From NCBI GenBank assembly GCA_963773465.1, contig CAVZBF010000004.1, positions 1,860,001-1,924,000 on the forward strand: 64,000 nucleotides of DNA, given 5' to 3'. The DNA comes from VBAS01 sp963773465. GTDB lineage: Bacteria; Bacteroidota; Bacteroidia; Chitinophagales; Chitinophagaceae. The translations under genes were made by a program, and so were the position numbers. The first letter of the stretch is position 1, and every line of letters starts with the position of its first letter. Positions 36,269 to 45,566 of this stretch are shown here, piece by piece. The notes below the pieces were generated by a model. The model was not told the DNA's origin. It did no database searches and worked only from the letters and a program-made list of their open reading frames with translations.

Positions 36269-36766
36269 TTATTGAAAATCATTTTCATCAGCGCTGGGGC
36301 CATAGCTGCCGGGAATAGGAACATTCAGCAATCTTAAATACACACCCAATTGTGCACGGTGGTGTATTTGCTGGCTGAGTGACATCCGGAGCACATCTAT
36401 TTTCGGGTTGGTTGCATAAATGGTTTCCCCGTTTCTTAATGTCCATGGCTTATTCAGTTCCTTTTCATTTTCGGCTGTCAACGCTGAAAGGCCATCATTA
36501 TATCTTTTTTCAAAATAATCGACCAGTTCTTTATTGTTTGTAATATCAGGTTGTTCATATGCTTTTTGAAAATCGAGCTCATCGGTTGTCAATGTAAAAT
36601 GGACCCAACCGGGCAGGTCGGCAATATGGGTTACCAGGGATTTCATCACCATTGATTTTTCGTGGGGTTTGTAACTCAACCGGTCGTTTGGCACACGAGC
36701 CAGCATTTTGCGGGTAGTGGCGCCTTCTTCAATGAATTGCTGCTTAAAAAATTCAATAAATGTCAT
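36269..36766 (-). CDS. DinB family protein
   Basis: 165 aa from ATG 36766 (an upstream in-frame start is poorer). A four-helix DinB bundle with metal-ligand-like His in SLVTHIADLPGWV and QQIHHRAQLGVYLRLLNVPIPGSYGPSADE, the family's classic end. Some relatives are bacillithiol/mycothiol-dependent transferases. It lies 47 bp downstream of the WYL regulator gene, which is consistent with one operon. Confidence 0.92.
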   Translation of the reverse strand: MTFIEFFKQQFIEEGATTRKMLARVPNDRLSYKPHEKSMVMKSLVTHIADLPGWVHFTLTTDELDFQKAYEQPDITNNKELVDYFEKRYNDGLSALTAENEKELNKPWTLRNGETIYATNPKIDVLRMSLSQQIHHRAQLGVYLRLLNVPIPGSYGPSADENDFQ

Positions 36767-36813
36767 AGTGTTTTGTTTTATTAATGTAAAGTAACAACCC
36801 ACCAGTGACAGCC

Positions 36814-37782
36814 CTATGTCAGCAGCATTTGAGTTTCTTCAATCTTTTTCAAAATATTTTCTGCGATCCGGGAGATCATGTCGTTTAGCTCAACGGGTTC
36901 TACAATTTTAGCATGATCGCCAAAAAGCATGAACCAGCGGGAAAAACCCATGAGTGAGCCGCTTAAAAATGTCATGCGAACATAATCGCCGGCTTTTTCT
37001 TCTTTTACAAAGCCATTGTAATATTTCTGCTCACCAAGATATTTTACAATTCCCGGTTCTACATCAATTACTACTTTTTGCACTTCCCTTTCTGCGGACA
37101 TCTGGCTGATAAAACTTTGGAGTGGCGGATGTGTTTTTGAATTCGTTTCACCGGTAATTCTTAACTGTGTGATCTTATCGGTGCGAAAATTCCGGTAATC
37201 ATTTCTCATTTGACAAAATGCAATGAGATACCAATGACTGCCGAGGTAATAGATGCCCACGGGCTCTACTTTGCGGCGGGTGCTTTCATTTTTTTCAAGG
37301 GAAGTATAATTTATTTCGATGACTGAAGAACTGCCGATAGCTTTTAATATGGGTTGCAAGTGTAATTCTGATTGCGGCTGATGTACAATTGCGGGGTGAT
37401 TCATTACAGCAATATGCTCATCGATTTCCTGTATATGATCTTTTTCAGAGTGACGGAGTATAGCCCGAATCTTATCCAATGCTGCAGTATAATGTTTGGA
37501 AATACCGGCATCTGTTTTTGATGCAACTAATTTGGAAGCGGTTAATAATGCAGTTGCTTCATCCATATTGAACATAACAGGAGGAAGCTTATAACCTTCC
37601 ATCAGGCGATAACCTGTTCCCGCTTCACCAATCACGGGTACGCCGGCTTCTTCCAACGCCTTTACATCACGATACACCGTGCGAAGACTAATAGAAAATT
37701 TATCAGCAATATCCTGTGCTCTCACTAAAGACCGTGACTGAAGTTGAATAAGAATTGCAGCTAAGCGATCAATACGATTCAT
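36814..37782 (-). CDS. YafY-type HTH + WYL domain transcriptional regulator
   Basis: 322 aa. The N-terminal HTH_11 (RIDRLAAILIQLQSRSLVRAQDIADKF and SLRTVYRDVKALEEAGVPV, about 3-50) is followed by a WYL domain (about 140-225, GIYYLGSHWYLIAFCQMRNDYRNFRTDKI) and a WCX-like C-terminal extension (about 240-320). It is a ligand-binding regulator. The downstream DinB gene is co-directional and the rhomboid gene lies 39 bp upstream, so it may regulate its own cluster. Confidence 0.95.
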   Translation of the reverse strand: MNRIDRLAAILIQLQSRSLVRAQDIADKFSISLRTVYRDVKALEEAGVPVIGEAGTGYRLMEGYKLPPVMFNMDEATALLTASKLVASKTDAGISKHYTAALDKIRAILRHSEKDHIQEIDEHIAVMNHPAIVHQPQSELHLQPILKAIGSSSVIEINYTSLEKNESTRRKVEPVGIYYLGSHWYLIAFCQMRNDYRNFRTDKITQLRITGETNSKTHPPLQSFISQMSAEREVQKVVIDVEPGIVKYLGEQKYYNGFVKEEKAGDYVRMTFLSGSLMGFSRWFMLFGDHAKIVEPVELNDMISRIAENILKKIEETQMLLT

Positions 37783-37821
37783 AGGGGATAAAGTTAGTGA
37801 ATGGTGAATTGTGAATCACCA

Positions 37822-38610
37822 TTACCAGCTTGTTCTTCTGTCTTTTGGAATTTCAACAAGCCTCCTTCTGAAGAATTTTACAAGTATTAATCCCGCAATG
37901 AATCCTCCAATATGAGCCGCATATGCCACACCACCTGCAGCTTCATCGCCACCGAGCATACCCATTCCATTGATCAATTGAAAAACAAACCATATACCCA
38001 CTACCAATATTGCGGGCAATGATGATATTCCAAAGAGGATCCACACATGTACAGTGCGACGCGGAAATAAAAGCAAATAACCGCCAAGCACTCCCGAAAT
38101 AGCACCGGAAGCACCAAGACTTGGAACCAATGTGCTTTGGTTAAGAAATGAAGCACTGAAAACATGGGCCAACGATGCAATAATGCCACATAACAAATAG
38201 AAAATTAAATAACGCCTGTGTCCCATTGCGTTTTCAAGATTGTCGCCAAATATCCACAGGAATAACATGTTACCGCCAAGATGTGCCCAGCCGCCATGCA
38301 TAAACATAGAGGTGATCAATGTTAAATACACAGGGATAGGTGTTGGCGCCAGCCCCGGTAATAAAATCTTTTCGCCGGTGACAGGGTGCTCGAGAAATTT
38401 TGAATCGGTGACGATATCGTGTCCCTGGAGTATCTCCGCAGGTACTGTGGAGTAACCAAAAGTAACAGGAATACTGTCTCCCATCTGCTGCCAAAAAACA
38501 AAAGCTAAAATGTTTACTACGATTAAAATATAGTTTATATAGGGTGTAATGTGCCGGTCTCGGTTGTCATCGCCTAATGGAAGGAACATTTTTTTTAAAG
38601 AGATCTGCAA
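37822..38610 (-). CDS. Rhomboid family intramembrane serine protease
   Basis: 262 aa with six to seven helices. The oxyanion region WAHLGGNMLFLWIFGDNLE contains Asn114, the catalytic Ser169 is in SLGASGAISGVLGG, and the catalytic His233 is in AAHIGGFIAG, so the Ser-His dyad is intact. C-terminal basic tail RRRLVEIPKDRR. Cleaves within membrane helices; substrate unknown. First gene of a minus-strand rhomboid-WYL-DinB string. Confidence 0.93.
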   Translation of the reverse strand: MQISLKKMFLPLGDDNRDRHITPYINYILIVVNILAFVFWQQMGDSIPVTFGYSTVPAEILQGHDIVTDSKFLEHPVTGEKILLPGLAPTPIPVYLTLITSMFMHGGWAHLGGNMLFLWIFGDNLENAMGHRRYLIFYLLCGIIASLAHVFSASFLNQSTLVPSLGASGAISGVLGGYLLLFPRRTVHVWILFGISSLPAILVVGIWFVFQLINGMGMLGGDEAAGGVAYAAHIGGFIAGLILVKFFRRRLVEIPKDRRTSW

Positions 38611-38719
38611 AAGCCATACCCTGTATATTAATTTTGACCTGTATACTTGAGGAAATGCGGTAAAAAATATTTCCGTTCATAGTCGGTACATTGTTTGTAT
38701 CAAAAGAGAAAAAGATAAA

Positions 38720-39421
38720 ATGAAAACAAGATTATTGACTACAGCAATATTGGTTGGGTTATTTGCATTCATTTCATGCACCAATGCTCCTGAAAGTGAT
38801 GAAGCAAAAACAACAGGGGCGAAAGATGTGAACGAAAATAAGACCGGGGAAAAATGGAACTTAAATGTTTCAGACAGTAAGATCGAATGGATCGGCACGA
38901 AGGTTAGCGGTTATCATACCGGCATTGTACCGCTGAAGAACGGGGAAATTATTGTAAATAACGGGGAAGTGACCGGAGGCAAATTTGTAATGGATGTTGC
39001 GAATATGCAAGTATCCGGCCCGAAGGGTTCTGATACGGCACGCAATACTAAATTGCTGGGTCATTTAAAGTCTGCAGATTTTTTTGATGTAGCAAAACAT
39101 CCGGAAGGAACTTTTGAATTAACTAATGTGAAAGCCTACACCGGTGATGCTGTAAAAGACACAAATGATGTAAGACAGGATGAGATCAGTGAATATAAAG
39201 TAACTAATCCTACACATTTGGTTAGTGGCAATCTTACACTCAAAGGAGTTACAAAAAATATTGAATTCCCTGCACGCATTACTGTTTCAGGAAATACAGC
39301 AGAAGCGATAGCAAAATTCAACATTGATCGTAAAGAGTGGGGGATTGTTTATCCGGGACAGCCAGATGATCTGATCCGGGATGCTATTCATCTGGGTATT
39401 TCCATTAAAGCGGCGAAATAA
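38720..39421 (+). CDS. YceI-family lipoprotein
   Basis: 233 aa. The lipobox FAFISC places the lipidated Cys at 20. The mature domain is a YceI lipocalin-like barrel: WNLNVSDSKIEWIGTKVSGYHTGI, GGKFVMDVANMQV, LKSADFFDVAKHPEGTFE and HLVSGNLTLKGVTKNIEFPARI are all recognisable. YceI proteins bind polyisoprenoids or similar lipids in the periplasm. It is monocistronic and has its own terminator. Confidence 0.95.
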   Translation: MKTRLLTTAILVGLFAFISCTNAPESDEAKTTGAKDVNENKTGEKWNLNVSDSKIEWIGTKVSGYHTGIVPLKNGEIIVNNGEVTGGKFVMDVANMQVSGPKGSDTARNTKLLGHLKSADFFDVAKHPEGTFELTNVKAYTGDAVKDTNDVRQDEISEYKVTNPTHLVSGNLTLKGVTKNIEFPARITVSGNTAEAIAKFNIDRKEWGIVYPGQPDDLIRDAIHLGISIKAAK

Positions 39422-39443
39422 AAAACTAAAATCAAATAAGAAG

Positions 39444-39468
39444 GCTTTATTGTTATTGACAATAAAGC
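39444..39468 (+). terminator. Terminator of the YceI gene
   Basis: Ten-bp perfect arms GCTTTATTGT (39444-39453) and ACAATAAAGC (39459-39468), loop TATTG, then TTTCTTATTCTT. It sits 22 bp after the stop. Confidence 0.85.
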
Positions 39469-39502
39469 TTTCTTATTCTTAAGAACGATTATCGTTCTTT
39501 AA

Positions 39503-39727
39503 TTACATATTCTCTTCTCTTTTTTTATCAGCCTCATCCTTTGAAACCTTGTCGTTTTTGTTTGCTTCCTCTTTAATATTTTGCATAGTAGAAGAAACGG
39601 GTCCCTTCATATGCTCCTGCGGATCTGTTGTATGCAAAGTTTCCGGATCTGGCGCCAACCCAGTGCCTTTTTTATCTTTCTTTTCTTGTTTGTCTTTGTC
39701 TTTCTTGTCGTTAGTTGTATTTGCCAT
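39503..39727 (-). CDS. Small charged hydrophilic protein
   Basis: 74 aa, nearly half Lys, Asp and Glu (MANTTNDKKDKDKQEKKDKK, NIKEEANKNDKVSKDEADKK). No helix-forming hydrophobic core, no signal peptide; probably disordered. Resembles small stress-response hydrophilins of Bacteroidota by composition only. It is convergent with the YceI gene. Confidence 0.55.
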   Translation of the reverse strand: MANTTNDKKDKDKQEKKDKKGTGLAPDPETLHTTDPQEHMKGPVSSTMQNIKEEANKNDKVSKDEADKKREENM

Positions 39728-39840
39728 GATGATATGTTTTAGCTAACGAAAGAAAGTCAAATATCAGGCCGTTCATTTGTGGATTAATCTCCCCAAAAGA
39801 GTTCGTATTTTTAATGCGAAAATTTATTGCGGATATTTTT

Positions 39841-41121
39841 ATGAAGATTTTTGATGTAATTATTGTCGGAGCAGGTTATTCTGGTTTATGTGCCGGCTAT
39901 CATTTAAAAAAATATGGCCTGGATCATATCATTTTTGAACGAGGTAAAATTGGTGAGTCCTGGCGTTCGCAACGTTGGGATAGTTTTCGTTTTAATTCCA
40001 CCAACAAATTAAACGTGTTGCCCGGAGAAAAAGAAGCAGATGATCCGGACATGTTTGGTGTGGTACCGCAATTTGTTTCTTCATTGGAACAATATGTAAC
40101 AAAACATCAATTGCCTGTTGCTGAAAATTCAAAAGTAATTTCAATTGAAAAGCCCGGCGAATTATTCGAGGTCACTGTCGTATCAAATAATAAGAGTGAA
40201 AAACATTTTTGCAAACAAGTGCTCATTGCATCCGGAGCTGCTAACGAGATCAGGGTTCCTTCGATAGCAAAAAACATTTCAAAAGAGATTACCCAATTAC
40301 ATACAAGCGAATATAAAAATCCAAACCAAATACCGGCAGGTGCTGTATTGGTAGTGGGTGGGGCGCAATCGGGAATTCAAATAACAGAAGATCTGCTTCA
40401 TGCGGGAAGAAAAGTTTATTTGTCTACAAGCAAGGTTGCCCGCATTCCAAGATGGTATCGCGGAAGAGATATTTTTTATTGGGTAATGGATGCAAAATTT
40501 TATGAAATAAAAGCTGAAGACATAACAGATCCAGACCTGTTAAACCTGAAGCCTCCGCATGTTTCAGGCACCGGTACAGGCAAGCACAGCTTAAGTTTAC
40601 AATCGCTGGCAAAACAAGGTGCCGTTATACTTGGTAAACTTGACCGCGCCGATGAAGGCAATGTATTTTTTCAAACCAATGCAGCGGAGCATGTGAAATT
40701 TGCGGATGAGTTTTCACAGAAAATAAAAAAGATGATCGATGATCATATTAATGAAAACAAGTTGTCTGCGCCGCCACCACATTATGATGAAGCGGATATT
40801 CCCGACGTTAATGCAAGTTGTGCCAGCCCGCTAACAACTTTTAATTTAAAAGACAATAAGATCAATACCATTATATGGTCCACCGGGTTCAACGCAGATT
40901 ACAGTTATATTAAACTACCGGTGTTTGATAAAGACGGTAAATTGAAACATAAAGATGGGATACCGGAATTTCCGGGTCTTTATTTTCTTGGATATCCGTG
41001 GTTACGCAGCCGCAAGTCACCAATTCTTTTTGGAATAATTGTAGATGTAGAATTTGTTGTTGACAACATATACAACTATCATAAAATAAATTCAAAGCCT
41101 TCGCCTGTTACAATTTCCTGA
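39841..41121 (+). CDS. Flavin-dependent monooxygenase / FMO-like oxidoreductase
   Basis: 426 aa from ATG 39841 (an in-frame ATG 27 bp upstream gives 435 aa with a poor start). The FAD fingerprint GAGYSG is at about 10-15, followed by ERGKIGESWRSQRWDSFRFNSTN and the NADP-binding VVGGAQSGIQITEDL (about 180-195) of the FMO/Trk class. WSTGFNADYSYI and PGLYFLGYPWLRSRKS are the C-terminal family motifs. No signal peptide. The cupin gene begins 19 bp downstream, so they are probably co-transcribed. Confidence 0.92.
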   Translation: MKIFDVIIVGAGYSGLCAGYHLKKYGLDHIIFERGKIGESWRSQRWDSFRFNSTNKLNVLPGEKEADDPDMFGVVPQFVSSLEQYVTKHQLPVAENSKVISIEKPGELFEVTVVSNNKSEKHFCKQVLIASGAANEIRVPSIAKNISKEITQLHTSEYKNPNQIPAGAVLVVGGAQSGIQITEDLLHAGRKVYLSTSKVARIPRWYRGRDIFYWVMDAKFYEIKAEDITDPDLLNLKPPHVSGTGTGKHSLSLQSLAKQGAVILGKLDRADEGNVFFQTNAAEHVKFADEFSQKIKKMIDDHINENKLSAPPPHYDEADIPDVNASCASPLTTFNLKDNKINTIIWSTGFNADYSYIKLPVFDKDGKLKHKDGIPEFPGLYFLGYPWLRSRKSPILFGIIVDVEFVVDNIYNYHKINSKPSPVTIS

Positions 41122-41140
41122 ACAGCGGATCTATCTTTAT

Positions 41141-41641
41141 ATGTCACGTATTGATCAGCTTATTAAACACTACAAACTGCAACCACATCCGGAAGGCGGC
41201 TGGTATTGTCAAACTTATAAAAGCAATGAGCAAATAGCTGTCAACGCATTACCAATACGATTTGGTGCAAGCCGGGCATTTTCAACAGCAATTTATTTTC
41301 TGCTTGAGCGAGGAAATTTTTCTGCTTTTCATCGTATTAAAAGCGATGAATGCTGGCATTTTTATGCCGGTGATCCTTTGCATATTTATATCATTCAGCA
41401 AAACGGAGAATTGAAAACTATTTCTTTAGGGAGTGATCCCGAAAAGGAACAGACATTTCAATATGTGGTGACCGCCAATTGCTGGTTTGCCAGCCGGCCT
41501 GCACCTGGAAGTGAATATTGTTTTGTTGGCTGTACAGTATCTCCCGGTTTTGAATTTGAAGATTTTGAATTGGCTGATGCCGCTGCATTGTCAAATGAGT
41601 ACCCGCAACATGCAATTATAATAAAAGAATTATGCCATTAA
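41141..41641 (+). CDS. Cupin (DUF985) protein
   Basis: 166 aa. The cupin barrel carries HPEGGWYCQTY, RAFSTAIYFLLERGNFSAFHRIKSDECWHFYAGDPLHIYII and CTVSPGFEFEDFELAD, typical of DUF985 small beta-barrels. Metal-ligand-like His/Glu residues are in place; substrate unknown. It is the second gene after the FMO-like oxidoreductase and may modify the same small molecule. Confidence 0.95.
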   Translation: MSRIDQLIKHYKLQPHPEGGWYCQTYKSNEQIAVNALPIRFGASRAFSTAIYFLLERGNFSAFHRIKSDECWHFYAGDPLHIYIIQQNGELKTISLGSDPEKEQTFQYVVTANCWFASRPAPGSEYCFVGCTVSPGFEFEDFELADAAALSNEYPQHAIIIKELCH

Positions 41642-41728
41642 TTTTTTTAAAATCTACAATTGTTTTACTTTATCATTAGTATTCTTCTTAAATTGAGTTG
41701 AGCACAGGTTTACAAAATTGAAATTGAT

Positions 41729-42127
41729 ATGGCTGCTTATGAAATTGAAATAATTTTAAATCGTCAATTGGCCGATTGTCTTTCTATTCCCGTTTTTATT
41801 ACTGATACTGCAGGCAATTTGATCTTTTATAATGAACCGGCTGAAGAAGTATTGGGTAAACGTTTTGAAGAAACCGGTGAAATGCCAGTGGAGGAATGGT
41901 CAACTGTATTCAAACCGTTGGATGAAAAAGGTAATGTCTTAGCTCCTGAAGAATTGCCTTTAGTAAAAACATTAAAGGATGAATTTCCTTATCATAAGAG
42001 TTTCATAATTGAAAGCTTAAAAGGCCAATTGCAAAATATCTCTGTTACTTCTTATCCTATTATAAGCCGCACAGGTAAATTTCTTGGCGCTGTTGCTATT
42101 TTTTGGAAAAAGAATAATGAAAATTAA
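41729..42127 (+). CDS. Single PAS-domain protein
   Basis: 132 aa, one PAS fold: CLSIPVFITDTAGNLIFYNEPAEEVLGKRFEE opens it and FLGAVAIFWKKN closes it. No output domain is present, so it would work as an input partner for another protein. Its last 11 bases overlap the start of the MBL hydrolase gene, which suggests translational coupling. Confidence 0.9.
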   Translation: MAAYEIEIILNRQLADCLSIPVFITDTAGNLIFYNEPAEEVLGKRFEETGEMPVEEWSTVFKPLDEKGNVLAPEELPLVKTLKDEFPYHKSFIIESLKGQLQNISVTSYPIISRTGKFLGAVAIFWKKNNEN

Positions 42128-42953
42128 ACTTTGGGGCGTACGTGGATCCATACCCACTACAGGTCCCGAAACAGAATATTATGGAGGCAACACATCATGT
42201 GTAACGGTAGCTCATGATGATTATGTATTAGTGCTTGATGGAGGTACCGGAATCCGGCAATTAACGGGTGGCGCTTATCCTGCCAACAAGCGAATAGATG
42301 TTTTGCTTACGCATCTTCACCTTGATCACATACAGGGTCTTGGTTTTTTTAGTCCGCTTTTCGATGCTTCAAAGGAAGTTCATATATGGGGACCGGCCAG
42401 CAGTTCACAATCGCTTTTTTCAAGACTCAGCCGTTATCTTTCGCCTCCTTTATTTCCTGTGCTTCTTCGTGATCTTCCCTGCAAACTACATTTGCATGAG
42501 ATCGGTAACAGTCATTTTGAAACAGGTCCGTTCCATGTACAATCAAGCTATATCATTCATCCCGGTCCAACGGTAGGATATCGGATTAAAGGAAAAGATG
42601 CGGTGTTTACTTTTATACCTGATCATGAACCGGCTTTAGGACAACAGGGAATAATTAAGGAGCAAAAATGGGTTTCAGGTTTTGATCTTGCTGAAGGCGC
42701 CGATATTTTATTGCATGATTCACAGTTTACCCAGGAAGAATATCTTCCACGCAGAGGCTGGGGCCATTCAACTATTACCGATGCCTGCCTGTTTGCATCA
42801 ATGGCTGAAGTAAAAAAAATTTTGCTATCGCATCACGATCCGTCGCATTCAGATGCATTCCTCGATGAAATGCTGGCTACATTTAAGAAAGGCGCAGGTA
42901 ATATACCGCCGGCAGTTTTGGCAAAAGAAGGATTGGAAATAGAACTGGAATAA
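42117..42953 (+). CDS. MBL-fold metallo-hydrolase
   Basis: 278 aa from ATG 42117 (an upstream ATG in frame only adds overlap with the PAS gene). RGSIPTTGPETEYYGGNTSCV opens the family of PqsE/phosphodiesterase-like enzymes, and THLHLDH (His66, His68, Asp70, His71) with later HDSQFT and HHDPSHSD gives the two-zinc site. Cytoplasmic. It overlaps the PAS gene by 11 bp, so the PAS protein may modulate it. Confidence 0.93.
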   Translation: MKIKLWGVRGSIPTTGPETEYYGGNTSCVTVAHDDYVLVLDGGTGIRQLTGGAYPANKRIDVLLTHLHLDHIQGLGFFSPLFDASKEVHIWGPASSSQSLFSRLSRYLSPPLFPVLLRDLPCKLHLHEIGNSHFETGPFHVQSSYIIHPGPTVGYRIKGKDAVFTFIPDHEPALGQQGIIKEQKWVSGFDLAEGADILLHDSQFTQEEYLPRRGWGHSTITDACLFASMAEVKKILLSHHDPSHSDAFLDEMLATFKKGAGNIPPAVLAKEGLEIELE

Positions 42954-42995
42954 AACCGGTCGTTTATAGATTTGTATTTACTATTCAAAATAAAA

Positions 42996-43021
42996 AACCG
43001 TCCCGATATATCGGGACGGTT
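42996..43021 (-). terminator. Terminator of the Hsp20 gene (palindromic)
   Basis: Thirteen-bp self-complementary arms from AACCGTCCCGATA (42996-43008) to TATCGGGACGGTT (43009-43021). On the minus strand it is followed by TTTTTTATTTTG. It also contains a CCCGATATATCGGG copy of the palindrome family, so a dispersed repeat now appears to act as a terminator for Hsp20 and possibly for the MBL gene. Confidence 0.8.
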
Positions 43022-43036
43022 ACATAAAACATAACT

Positions 43037-43432
43037 CTAGTTGATCACGATCTCTTTCTTCTCATTGTCTTTTCCTGCAATAATAGGAAGACTGATCTGC
43101 AACACACCATCTGCATATTTAGCAGCAATGGCTGTTGTGTCAACGCTTTCATTGAGTGTGAACGTTCTTTCAAATCCACCACGGCTATATTCTCTTAAAA
43201 CCCAATCGGGCTTTTGAAAACCTTCCGGCGGTGTGTAAGAAACTGTAAGCTCATTTCCTTTCACATTAATGTGAAAATTTTCTTTAATGCGGCCGGGAGC
43301 AAACACCAGCATTTCATAACTGTTTTCAGTTTTGTAAATGTTTACTGCAGCCCTTTGCATAGATCGGATAAACTGGCTTTGCCTGTTTCCGTAATTGTTG
43401 CCTTTTGCGGCACATGACTGATTGTAGTACAT
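43037..43432 (-). CDS. Hsp20 / alpha-crystallin small heat-shock protein
   Basis: 131 aa from ATG 43432 (an upstream in-frame start reads through leader sequence with no family match). The ACD beta-sandwich is present: IYKTENSYEMLVFAPGRIKENFHINVKGNELTV, GGFERTFTLNESVDTTAIAAKYADGVLQISLPI. Forms oligomers that hold unfolded proteins. It has its own terminator. Confidence 0.93.
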   Translation of the reverse strand: MYYNQSCAAKGNNYGNRQSQFIRSMQRAAVNIYKTENSYEMLVFAPGRIKENFHINVKGNELTVSYTPPEGFQKPDWVLREYSRGGFERTFTLNESVDTTAIAAKYADGVLQISLPIIAGKDNEKKEIVIN

Positions 43433-43565
43433 GTTTTTTCTTTTTTGATTAAAAAATAGATAACAAGGATGAATGCATAAAAAATATGCCGGGAGAATTA
43501 ACATGCTATTGTGTCACGTACAAGCTTCGAAATGATCTGTAACGTATACATATTTCCATTATAAT

Positions 43566-43573
43566 TATATTTG
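43566..43573 (+). promoter_or_regulatory. -7 element of the Bacteroidota promoter before the beta-barrel gene
   Basis: TATATTTG is an exact TAnnTTTG match, 22 bp before ATG 43596. No TTG is found at the normal -33 distance, so the promoter is weak or the assignment incomplete. Confidence 0.4.
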
Positions 43574-43595
43574 TTGTCCTAATCATTAAACGGCC

Positions 43596-44417
43596 ATGAA
43601 AAAAAGACTGCTGCTCCTGGTCAACGTTTCATTTTTGTTTTTCATTAAAAGTTATTCGCAGGCCCGTGACAATCAACTAAGCGTTTCAATAGGTCCGTCT
43701 TTTCCTTTAGGGAGCTATGCTGATAAAAATCTAAGTGATGAAAAATCAGGTATTGCCGCTACAGGTGGCGCATTTTACCTTTCTTACATACGTAAAACTC
43801 AAAAGAAAATAAATTTTGTTGCGTCTGTGCGCGGACAGATCAACCCGCTTGACAGACGTTCTATAGAAAAATCGTTTTCGGAGTTTAAAATATCTTTTGG
43901 GTCATTTATCGCATGGTCAGGTTCAGGGCCACCGCCGGCAGTTCCTCAAAACGGTACTTCTTACTCGAACTGGGAATTTGAAGAGTCATCATGGGACATC
44001 GCCGCATTATTAGTAGGAGGGTATAAAGAATTTAACACAGGATCTTCACGAATAATCATCACCTCAAAATTGCAGGCAGGGCCGGCTTATGTCTCATCTC
44101 CGAAGTTAAGTGGAAGCAGTATTACTGATACTACCATTATTTCGGTAAGTCAAACGAGTGCTTCTTCGTTTGGTTTTGGTTACTTAGCTTCAGCCGGTAT
44201 TAAAATTAGATCGGCGGAGAACGTTTGCGTTCTTGCAAGCCTTGAATATTTTGGGACTAATAATATCACTTTCAAAAATATAGCAGCAAAAATGATCGGC
44301 GTGAAGAATATGTCCAATCCTGCTACAATGGTTACTTTTCAAAACACTGTTACTTCAAATAGTAAACAAAAGATTAATTCAATAAACTTTTGTATAGGTA
44401 TCGGCGTACGATTATAG
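43596..44417 (+). CDS. Outer-membrane beta-barrel protein
   Basis: 273 aa. Signal peptide MKKRLLLLVNVSFLFFIKSYSQ, then repeated amphipathic strands with alternating residues (LSVSIGPSFPLGSYAD, SRIIITSKLQAGPAYVSSPK, SSFGFGYLASAGIKIRS, INFCIGIGVRL) ending in an aromatic/hydrophobic strand, the pattern of an eight- to twelve-strand OmpA/OmpW-like barrel. Function unknown. It is monocistronic; MidA-like gene downstream is on the other strand. Confidence 0.82.
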   Translation: MKKRLLLLVNVSFLFFIKSYSQARDNQLSVSIGPSFPLGSYADKNLSDEKSGIAATGGAFYLSYIRKTQKKINFVASVRGQINPLDRRSIEKSFSEFKISFGSFIAWSGSGPPPAVPQNGTSYSNWEFEESSWDIAALLVGGYKEFNTGSSRIIITSKLQAGPAYVSSPKLSGSSITDTTIISVSQTSASSFGFGYLASAGIKIRSAENVCVLASLEYFGTNNITFKNIAAKMIGVKNMSNPATMVTFQNTVTSNSKQKINSINFCIGIGVRL

Positions 44418-44444
44418 TATGTTTCACTATGGAAAGAAATTGAC

Positions 44445-45566
44445 CTAAACAAGTGGCTGAGTAAATTTTAAACCTGAAAGAAGTGGCCGTTGTAATCCTT
44501 TTTGCTGTACAAGTACTTTAATTTTTTTTCCCATTGACATAAGCAGGTTGTGGACCAGCAAAAGGTTTTTTCTCATTTCAAAATTCGTCTTTTCATTTTC
44601 TTCTATTTTTCTTAAATGTTCTGTCAACCCAAGCCCTAAAAGAAATTGTGATTGGTTCGTAAAACCGCAATTGACTAAGCCATTCTTTGTTCCCCATACT
44701 TCAAGTGCTGAAAAATTTACATGCGCCGTGATGTCTTGCTGGCCGATATTTTTATAAGGAAGATCATTTACACTATGTTTATTATAGCATACAATTGTTC
44801 CCAGCCGCCGGTTTGATTGATATAATTCAGAAGAGGGATAACCATAATCAATAGTAAGCACAAAACCTTTATGTAATGAAGCGGAAATATTTGTTATCCA
44901 TTCAATGGCTTGTAAATTCACTTCTGTACAAAAGCCAACGGGCAATTCTATTTTTAATTCTGTAAAATAATTTTTCAGGTCATGCTGCGCCGGTTTCAGC
45001 ATTTCAATAAACCCATTGTCATAACCTACAAAAACTTCCATTAACCCGTTTTCCGTCATTACAACTTTATGCACCGAAAAATTATCGACAACTTCATTTG
45101 CAATCACACAACCTGTAAATGAGGGGATCTCTTCAATGGAATTATGCCAATGAACCTTTTCCTTTATTGTGGTTTTAGCAATAGCACTTTGTTCCTTTGC
45201 CCGCATTGTTTCACTTTTTTCAATGATACAATACTTCAATTTTTTATAGAACCCCGCATTGTTTTTTAATTGATCAAGTATATCGATGCATAAGGAGCCC
45301 ATGCCTGCGCCATATTCTACAATGGTAAAATCATTTTTGCCCGTTAATTGCCACATTTCTTCAAGTTGCGTGGCTATAACATTTCCAAATATATTCGTTA
45401 AATAAGGACTTGTATAGAAATCTCCTTGTTTACCGATTTTGTCAGGCGCAGAACTATAATATCCGAGTTCAGGATAATACAGCGCTATTTCCATAAAATC
45501 ATGAAAAGATATCACGCCTTCTTTATGGATCTTGTTCTTTACAATTTCTTCGAGAGGCGATTCCAT
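44445..45566 (-). CDS. MidA/NDUFAF7-like SAM-dependent methyltransferase
   Basis: 373 aa. Glu/Ala-rich SAM site IVEYGAGMGSLCIDIL (about 82-97), ANEVVDNFSVHKV in the middle and LTIDYGYPSSELY later are the NDUFAF7/MidA family marks; N-terminus ISFHDFMEIALYYPELGYYSS fits. In mitochondria NDUFAF7 methylates a complex I arginine during assembly. The nuo operon is 6 kb away on the same strand, but no link is shown by position. It overlaps the upstream cupin-like gene by one base (TAATG). Confidence 0.85.
   Translation of the reverse strand: MESPLEEIVKNKIHKEGVISFHDFMEIALYYPELGYYSSAPDKIGKQGDFYTSPYLTNIFGNVIATQLEEMWQLTGKNDFTIVEYGAGMGSLCIDILDQLKNNAGFYKKLKYCIIEKSETMRAKEQSAIAKTTIKEKVHWHNSIEEIPSFTGCVIANEVVDNFSVHKVVMTENGLMEVFVGYDNGFIEMLKPAQHDLKNYFTELKIELPVGFCTEVNLQAIEWITNISASLHKGFVLTIDYGYPSSELYQSNRRLGTIVCYNKHSVNDLPYKNIGQQDITAHVNFSALEVWGTKNGLVNCGFTNQSQFLLGLGLTEHLRKIEENEKTNFEMRKNLLLVHNLLMSMGKKIKVLVQQKGLQRPLLSGLKFTQPLV

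Noticed and set aside
44445..45566. MidA-like methyltransferase as proof of a dedicated complex I assembly gene for this nuo operon
   Set aside because: The family is widespread and lies 6 kb away with unrelated genes in between; proximity alone is not evidence.
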